Source: Oscarella lobularis
Lineage: Eukaryota; Porifera; Homoscleromorpha; Homosclerophorida; Oscarellidae
Length of the DNA stretch: 64,000 bases
NCBI RefSeq assembly: GCF_947507565.1
Contig: NC_089175.1
Coordinates: forward strand, 248,001 to 312,000
Direction: 5' to 3'
In this document: piece by piece, positions 57,327 through 64,000 of the stretch
Numbering within the stretch: position 1 is the first letter of the stretch
How the letters are laid out: each line of letters begins with the position of its first letter
Notes under the pieces: model-generated
Database searches by the model: none
Told to the model about the DNA's origin: nothing
Seen by the model: the letters and a program-made list of their open reading frames with translations, nothing else
Program-made: the position numbers and the translations under genes

Positions 57327-57734
57327 CTAAAACGAAGAAGAGTAAGTTGAATCGCGTGATAGTATCGTACTCGTACGCTCAGCTCAGCGAAGGTTTGTGA
57401 GGCCCGAACCGCATACGGGATTACTAGGCAACTGAGTTCGGGCATAGATAGATGGTTCGGGCAGGGCAGGGAGTTCGGGGGGCAGTTCGGGGCCGTCCGT
57501 GGCCGAACCAAATACGGGTAGCCTCGTCCCCGGATACTTAGAACACGAGGCAAAATACGGAAATGACAGAACGTGACGTGGGGAGTCTGCTGCATCACAT
57601 ATAAAAAATAGCTTGAACTAAAAATTTTAGCTCACAGCTAAACTCTGGCCATCTGACGTACGGTAGATGCAACTAGAAAACAGACGACTTCATAGACCTA
57701 CGTAACAGCAGTTACGTCAATGATACTGATACTA
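57327..57734. other. K promoter region with GTTCGGG repeats
   Basis: Between K and a kinase relic. From 57400 to 57560 it is GC-rich, with at least five GTTCGGG/CCCGAAC motifs in both orientations. The same motif is clustered at 61790-61915 and 45640-45680. No gene recognised. Confidence 0.5.
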
Positions 57735-57855
57735 CATCTGAGTCTTTAGTTTCAAGTTAGCAACATCAAGCAGTTGCAAACCTGTGATTTTCCCTTTCTT
57801 TCCTTTTTGGCCACTAGGATCTAACATCGTCTTAGTTAGATCAGCGCCCTGCAAG
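57735..57855 (-). pseudogene. B-type kinase C-lobe exon relic
   Basis: The minus strand after a TTGCAG acceptor reads GADLTKTMLDPSGQKGKKG, then GLQLLDVANLKL and a stop. This is homologous to the B exon with [20 protein letters not shown] and YGLELLTIAKRA. It is alone, with no catalytic exons near. Confidence 0.7.
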
Positions 57856-58147
57856 TAAACAAGGGTGAACAAGAGCTATTAGCTCAGCTGAAGACAATGT
57901 TGTCTTCATAAAATTCAGAGACTTTTGGTCAGATCCCAAGGTATCTGACTCACCCAAACTTTGTCACGCAACAAGTGCCCTGAGCCCCTGTTCATAATTT
58001 GTGCGTCTATTTAGGTAAACGAAAACGTTTGCGCATGCAAGCGCACAACGCCATTTAATCTCTAATACATATTTCCACCGTAGTATACTGCACCATTTCA
58101 CATCGAAAAATACGAAAAGGACTGACACCTACCTTAGACTGTTTACA
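57856..58147. other. Intergenic, 3' of J'
   Basis: No exon recognised. The stretch at about 58030-58055 (TTTGCGCATGCAAGCGCACAACG) recurs in shortened form at about 61910-61935, upstream of the J'' 3' end, so it belongs to the duplicated J unit flank. Confidence 0.45.
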
Positions 58148-61100
58148 CTAAGCCTTACCCACTAGTTCATCTAACATAGACACCATCTATACACAGAAAA
58201 GCGCTTTATTTCAAACATGAAGCACCTGACATAAACAAATTTTTACCTCAGATGCAGACGGTCTCTTGGCGTAGTCCGTAATTGTGCATCTTTTTCCAAA
58301 ATCAAGAAGAACCAATCCGCTTGAATCGTTGGTTTCTCTCTTCTTGGGCCGCTTTGCTTTTGGATCGAGCAACTTGGCCACATCAATGCCTTGTTGTTCT
58401 ATGTACTCAACGTAGCTTTTCTAAACAACCATATTACTGACAAAGTAGAATTCAACAATTTTGCACTGACTAGGTCCTGCTTCTTCTTCGATGAATAAGG
58501 AGGCAGCCCAGTTCCTAATTCGAATAAAATCACGCCGAGGGCGTAAACATCGAGTTTTGGAGTGACGACTTTTTCAAACGCCTCTGGAGACATGTAGGGC
58601 CGCGTGCCAACCGTGGGACCGGGATTGGCATCCTCTGGATTGGCACTGCCTACCACTGCCAATCCAAAATCACTCAGCTTTGCTCTGAAGTCGGTAGTCA
58701 GCAGCACGTTGCTTGATTTGACGTCTCGATGAATGACAGGCAGACGATGACCAGAATGCAAGAAGCAAAGAGCTCGAGCAATATCAAGAGCGATTGAAAG
58801 ACGAATTTTCCACGGCAATGGACGAGAATTATCCTATTAAAATGACAAATAAAATGATAGTACGGTTACAATAGTAATCAACTACATACTCGACAGTCTA
58901 AGCGATGTGACAGAGCGCCATTGACCATGTACTCGTATATTAGAGCCAATTCAGGCCCGTCGCATGAAAATCCAAGAAGAGAAACAACATTCGGATGAAT
59001 ATATCTAAAATTGTGCATTATACATAAATCTTGACCAACAACTGTCTTCAGTTACCTGCTAAGTATGTTCAGCTCTATCCCAAATTGTTTTTTGCTCAAT
59101 TCAAGCTGAGACAGATTCAGACTAGATGGCTACAAAAAATATGAGGTGAAATAAAAAACGGCCAATTACAATACTTACATTTTTAAAGCGTTTGATGGCT
59201 ACTTCGTGTTTCTCGCCAGTCTCCGAATGAAGAACTCCGTAGTAAACGACTCCAAACGAACCCGATCCCAGCCGTTTGCCACCATGCTTCAGAGGACGCT
59301 CGTTGAAGTAATCCGTGGCGCGCTCAATATGATAGTACTTGGCCTCGTATGTGGGACGCACGACTGGGTCACCCTCTCGATCAGTATCTTCTGATGGCGT
59401 TTTCTGCGGCGATCTTTTTGCAGGAATCTCATCCGCTATTGCCGGACGAGGTTTACTTGAGTCACGAGTCAAAAGACCGGACTCTTCAGGCTGCTCAAGA
59501 GGTAACTGTTGTCGTCGCAAAGTTGACTGTTGCGTGGAGTTGCCGAAGTAGCCATTACCGGTAAATCTATCATCACTGTGATTCTGCGTATCTTGTACGA
59601 TGACCGAGCGAGATCCGATGACGGAACCAGGATTCGCGTCCTCTTGAAGATTCTTTGATGCAGAAATAGGCGGCGTGACTGGTGGCCGGACTTCAACGCT
59701 TTGCTCATGTGATCTAGCGGTATCTTCATTTTCATTTGACATGATCTCTGCCAAAACAACCTGGCCAGTAGCCCTCAGCGCTTCCAGCAACACCCGGTCA
59801 CACGTCTCGCTTTTCTCCGCTATCATTTCTAGAAGACGTCTTGAGCTGAGTAGTCGATCGCCTGCTGTAACATCTCGATACTGCTTTCCGGTGACGAGGT
59901 TTTGACGTATAAGATGCTGCCACATCTTCTCAGCATTCATTCCTTCGCACAACCTGGCAAAGTGCTTTTCAACGAGAGTCTCTTGCGGACCGTAGCTGTT
60001 GAACCAAAAATAGATCGAGGTCGCCGGATGAAATTCTTCACCGTCGTCGGAAAACACCTTTGCAGAGGGAAACCCTTCATTTAGAAGATCAATGAACTCC
60101 AGCGTTGAGTCGTGCGTTTTCATAAAGGCACCGAATTGTAGGTCGCTCATCAGGCGATGTTTGCGTAGGATGGCATTGCCGTCATTCACGAGTAAGTCCT
60201 TGACTCTGTGACAAACTCGAGCGGTGTCTGTCGACACAAATGACTCGTCCTTTGACTGCACAAGCATTGACATGAAGACGACGCCACTTCGAAGTCTCAG
60301 TTCGAGAATGTGAGATTCTATGCGAATTCTCGCGGCGTGGTGATAGCAACAAGGCGCTCGAGGATATTGCTTGATGAGTAAGCCAACGAGGAGATAGAAT
60401 TGAGACTCTGAGATACAGGGACTGTTCTTTGAGCGAATGATGAGAGGTTCTGTTTTCAGATATCCTTCTGGCTCCTCCTCCGACAGGTGTTTGCAAATCA
60501 AATAGTGGGGTACTATGAGTCCCTTCAGCTCATTGGACGGCGGGGACTCCTGGGGTATGCTTGACACCGATGATTCTAGCGCTTCTGGAAGAATAAAAAT
60601 GCCGTAGTAGTAGAACACAGAGAGCCACGGTTGCAGTTCTTTGCTCTCCTGCAAAACGCTTTGAGCCACGTGGTGCGGAAAAAGGCCGCGCTTTTCACAT
60701 GCTTCCTCAGCCGCACGTGAAGAGTGTAGAACTTCGGTTAGAACGTCTCCCATACTGCTAGCATTGATGAGATGATAGGCTGACGTCGTTTCACTTTGAT
60801 TTGTGTACTTCAACGACGGAGAAATAAAGCCTCGCTTTTTCAGATGCGTTATTGCTTCTTCTGAGTGCCCAGACCAATTAAGTAGGTCAGCATGAGCAAT
60901 AAACGAAGAGCCACGAGCAGATAAGTTCACTAGGTGTTGCAATAATTTAGATGAGGCACTTGGGCGATTTTCTGGCACGTCCCATTTCAGCAACGCCTTA
61001 AATTGGGGATTCTCAAAGAGTGTCTTTTCAATGGCATCCTGAGGAGAAGTGAAAATCTGGACGTCAGAGAGCGCTTCCTTAACTCTTCTTCTGAAAATTG

Positions 61101-61610
61101 ACGTCCTATTGGAGTCAGAGTCACATAGCCCAATCACTATCACTTGTGGACGGTCTTGACCATTGTCATCAGCTCTTAGTAACGCTAGAAGGTTATAGAA
61201 ATCTTTTTCGAGCTCTAACCGGTCTTCTCTCTCCTTTTCTCCAAATAAATATGATGGCAGAATCGATGAAACGGAGACAGGAATGACAAACGGCATGGCC
61301 ACTGCGTTCAGTAGCTTTGTGATAACGGATTCCATCAGAGGCCATCGTCCTGCGGAACACCAAGTTTGCTTCGTGCCTTGAAGTGTCCCCAGAAATTTTT
61401 CACAATATCCGCATTCGTGCAATTCAGCTTGGGGAAGATCGCCAGGTATTGCTTTCCTGAAGGTCGCAGACGCTTTCTTGTCACTTGCAACGATAGTGAA
61501 ACAGGCATAACTAGTAGATGTTTCCCTTGGCGGAGAGAACGCCGTATCTCGTTCGTCTGCTGAAACTTTGCTAAAGCTCGAGCGGTGTGGAATTTCTGGA
61601 CTGTCCTATT
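58148..61610 (-). CDS. J': COR-CARD-Pelle-like kinase
   Basis: The main exon (about 59180-61610) opens after a TAG at 61605 and may be preceded by unseen 5' exons; the first in-frame ATG is at MESVITKLLNAVAMPF, near 61335. It carries a Roc-like segment (VIVIGLCDSDSNR, resembling a G4 loop, without P-loop) and a COR domain (LIVPHYLICKHL, EPLIIRSKNSPCISESQFYL, RIRIESHILELRLRSG). A CARD-like domain ([31 protein letters not shown]), a Ser/Pro linker and [13 protein letters not shown] with EVAIKRFKN follow. Later exons give [33 protein letters not shown] and LPPYSSKKK, then MVSMLDELVGKA with the stop at 58148-58150. All catalytic residues are present. It is the fullest J copy; no membrane helices were found, unlike B' and K. 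Confidence 0.78.
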
Positions 61611-62005
61611 TGATCGGCAGTTCGTCAGTGTCGATCGAACTAAGTTTGCGCAAGCGCGCAAACCGCCTACATACCTTACGTGGAATCTTCTATTATATCC
61701 CTCCCTGGTGGAATCATACACGTACACGTCTAATCTCTGATATCGTTCGCCCTACATTTGCCCATCTCACCCGAAGAGCAGCCTCGCAGTTTCATCGCCC
61801 GAACCAAGCCCACTGTCTGTTCGGTTCCCGAACCAAGTTTGCGGAAGCAATGACCGCAAGTTTGGGTGGGCGTAGTCTATTTTTGTTCGGGGTTCGGCCC
61901 CCCGAACCAACTTTGCGCGAGCGCACAACGCCAGTATTATTTAATCTCTAATATTTTATTTCATATCGAATAAAAGGACTGACACCTACCTCAGACTGTC
62001 TATAA
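61611..62005. other. Intergenic between J' and J'' with GTTCGGG/CCCGAAC repeats
   Basis: From 61790 to 61915 the motif GTTCGG(G) and its complement recur several times, with palindromes such as GGTTCCCGAACC. The part next to J'' repeats the flank found at 58020-58140. No gene seen. Confidence 0.5.
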
Positions 62006-64000
62006 CTAAGCCTTATCCACTAGTTCATCTACCATTTACACAGAAAAGCGCTTTATTTCAAACTTGAAGCACCTGACATAAACAAATTTTTACTTCAGAT
62101 GCAGACGGTCTCTTGGTGTAGTCTGTAATCGTGCATCTTTTTCCTATATCAAGAAGAAGCAATCCGCTTGAATCGTTGGTTTCTCTCTTCTTGGGCCATT
62201 TTGCTTTTGGATCAAGCAACTTGGCCACATCAATGCCTTGTTGTTCTATGTACTCGACGTAGCTTTTCTAAACAACCATATTATATACTGACAAAGTAGA
62301 ATTCAACAATTTTGCACTGACCAGGCCCTGCTTCTTCTTTGATGAATAGGGAGGCAGCCCAGTACCTAATTCGAATAAAATCACTCCGAGGGCGTAAACA
62401 TCGAGTTTTGGAGTGACGACTTTTTCAAATGCCTCTGGAGACATGTAGGGCCGCGTGCCAGCCGTGGGACCGGGATTTGTATCTTCTGGATTAGCACTGC
62501 CTACCACTGCCAATCCAAAATCACTCAGCTTTGCTCTGAAGTCGGTAGTTAGCAGCACATTGCTTGATTTGACATCTCGATGAATGACAGGCAGACGATG
62601 ACCAGAATGCAAGAAGCAAAGAGCTTGAGCAATATCAAGAGCGATGGAAAGACGGATTTTCCACGGCAATGGACGAGAATTATCCTATTCAAATAAAATG
62701 ATAGTACGGTTACAATAGTAGCTACATACATACTCGACAATCTAAACGATGTGACAGAGCGCCATTGACCATATACTCGTAAATTAGAGCCAATTCAGGC
62801 CCGTCGCATGAAAATCCAAGAAGAGAAACAACATTCGGATGAATGTATCTAAAATTGTGCATTAGAAATAAATCTTGACCAACAACTAACAACTGTCTTC
62901 AGTTACCTGCTAAGTATGTTCAGCTCTATCCCAAATTGCTTTTTGCTCAATTCAAGCTGAGACAGATTCAGACTAGATGGCTACAAAAAATATGAAGTGA
63001 AATAAAAAACGGCCAATTACAATACTTACATTTTTAAAGCGTTTGATGGCTACTTCGTGTTTCTCGCCAGTCTCCGAATGAAGAACTCCGTAGTAAACGA
63101 CTCCAAACGAACCCGACCCCAGCCGTTTGCCACCATGCTTCAGAGGACGCTCGTTGAAGTAATCCGTGGCGCGCTCAATATGATAGTACTTGGCCTCGTA
63201 TGTGGGACGCACGACCGGATCACCCTCTCGATCACCACCTTCTAATGGCATTTTCTGCGGCGAGCTTTTTGCAGGAATCCCATCAGCTATCGCCGGACGA
63301 GGTTTACTTGAGTCACGAGTCAAAAGACCGGACTCTTCAGGCTGCTCAAGAGGTAACTGTTGTCGTCGCAAAGTTGACTGTTGCGTGGAGTTGCCAAAGT
63401 ACCCATTACCGGCCAACCTATCATCACTGTGATTCTGCGTATCTTGTACGATGACCGAGCGAGATCCGATGACGGCACCAGGATTCACGTCCTCTTGAAG
63501 ATTCTTTGATGCAGAAATAGGCGGCGTGACTGGTGGCCGGACTTCAACGCTTTGCTCAAGTGATCTAGCGGTAACTTCATTTTCATTTGACATGATCTCT
63601 GCCAAAACAACCTGGCCAGTAGCCCTCAGCGCTTCCAGCAACACCCGGTCACACGTCTCACTTTTCTCCGCTATCATTTCTAGAAGACGTCTTGAGCTGA
63701 GTGGTCGATCGCCTGCTGTGACATCTCGATACTGCTTTCCGGTGACGAGGTTTTGACGTATAAGATGCCGCCATATCTTCTCAGCATTTATTCCATCGCA
63801 CAACCTAGCAAAGTGCTTTTCAACGAGAGTCTCTTGTGGACCGTAGCTGTTGAACCAAAGATAGATCGAGGTCGCCGGATGAAATTCTTCACCGTCGTCA
63901 GAGAACACCTTTGCGGAGGGAAACCCTTGATCTAGAAGATCAATAAATTCGAGCGTTGAGTCGTGCGTTTTCATAAAGGCGCCGAATTGTAAGTCGCTCT
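62006..64000 (-). CDS. J'': COR-CARD-Pelle-like kinase, cut by window edge
   Basis: Nearly identical to J'. CARD-like domain ([20 protein letters not shown]), linker, [55 protein letters not shown] and LPPYSSKKK are all present. At the right edge the frame is open ([17 protein letters not shown]), so the COR part lies beyond 64000. The terminal exon acceptor differs from J': TGTGTATAG has become TGTGTAAAT, so the usual last exon (LDELVGKA in J') may not be spliced. Use of a nearby AG gives an early stop. A position of 62006-62008 is taken for the ancestral stop. Confidence 0.75.

Noticed and set aside
1-64000. tRNA, rRNA, CRISPR array or prokaryotic operon signals
   Set aside because: None seen. 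Intron-rich genes and animal-type domains exclude a bacterial window; repeats are duplicates of gene segments, not spaced arrays.

Overview
This is eukaryotic, almost certainly metazoan, genomic DNA. The genes are built of many small exons separated by very short introns (mostly about 35-70 bp, GT-AG, a few GC-AG). They encode IRAK/Pelle-like kinases of the TKL group, CARD-like death folds and COR domains, a combination known from animals. The compact introns and lineage-specific expansion of innate-immunity kinases would fit a sponge or another early-branching marine invertebrate, but the species is inference only.

Nearly every gene I can support is on the minus strand, so each gene reads from high to low coordinates. 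The window is a duplication-rich, mosaic cluster of kinase genes and gene fragments. I name the paralogues by family: A, B, C, D/E, F, G/H/I, J and K. From left to right: A (31-1931, damaged), B (3182-4190, damaged), C (4288-6017), D and E (6248-9947, damaged), a complete secreted glycoside hydrolase family 3 gene (10194-13500), F (13693-15987, single-pass membrane kinase), G (16691-19954), a tandem pseudokinase-kinase gene I-H (20749-23947), a predicted triple-kinase gene E'-G'-F' (24403-30321), C' (30548-32310), E'' (32569-34990) and A' (35202-37340). A 200-bp assembly gap (38033-38232) follows.

The right part holds a second architecture: a multi-pass membrane N-terminus, then a degenerate Roc-like plus COR region, a CARD-like domain and a Pelle-like kinase. 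Members are B' (38233-44790), J (46162-48141, 5' truncated), a broken B'' copy (48180-51958), K (53297-57326, which has everything except the kinase), J' (58148-61610) and J'' (62006 to the right edge). Small fossils lie between them, and one terminal-inverted-repeat MITE sits at 52258-52460.

Functionally the cluster looks like a signalling or immune-receptor locus. COR and CARD modules would provide oligomerisation, Pelle/IRAK-like kinases the output, and pseudokinase-kinase or multi-kinase chains possible allosteric regulation. The two strongest candidates for a previously undescribed system are the in-frame multi-kinase genes made by read-through fusion of tandem paralogues, and the membrane-COR-CARD-kinase family with its kinase-less member. 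All gene models were read by eye from splice signals and paralogue comparison; no expression or database evidence was available.
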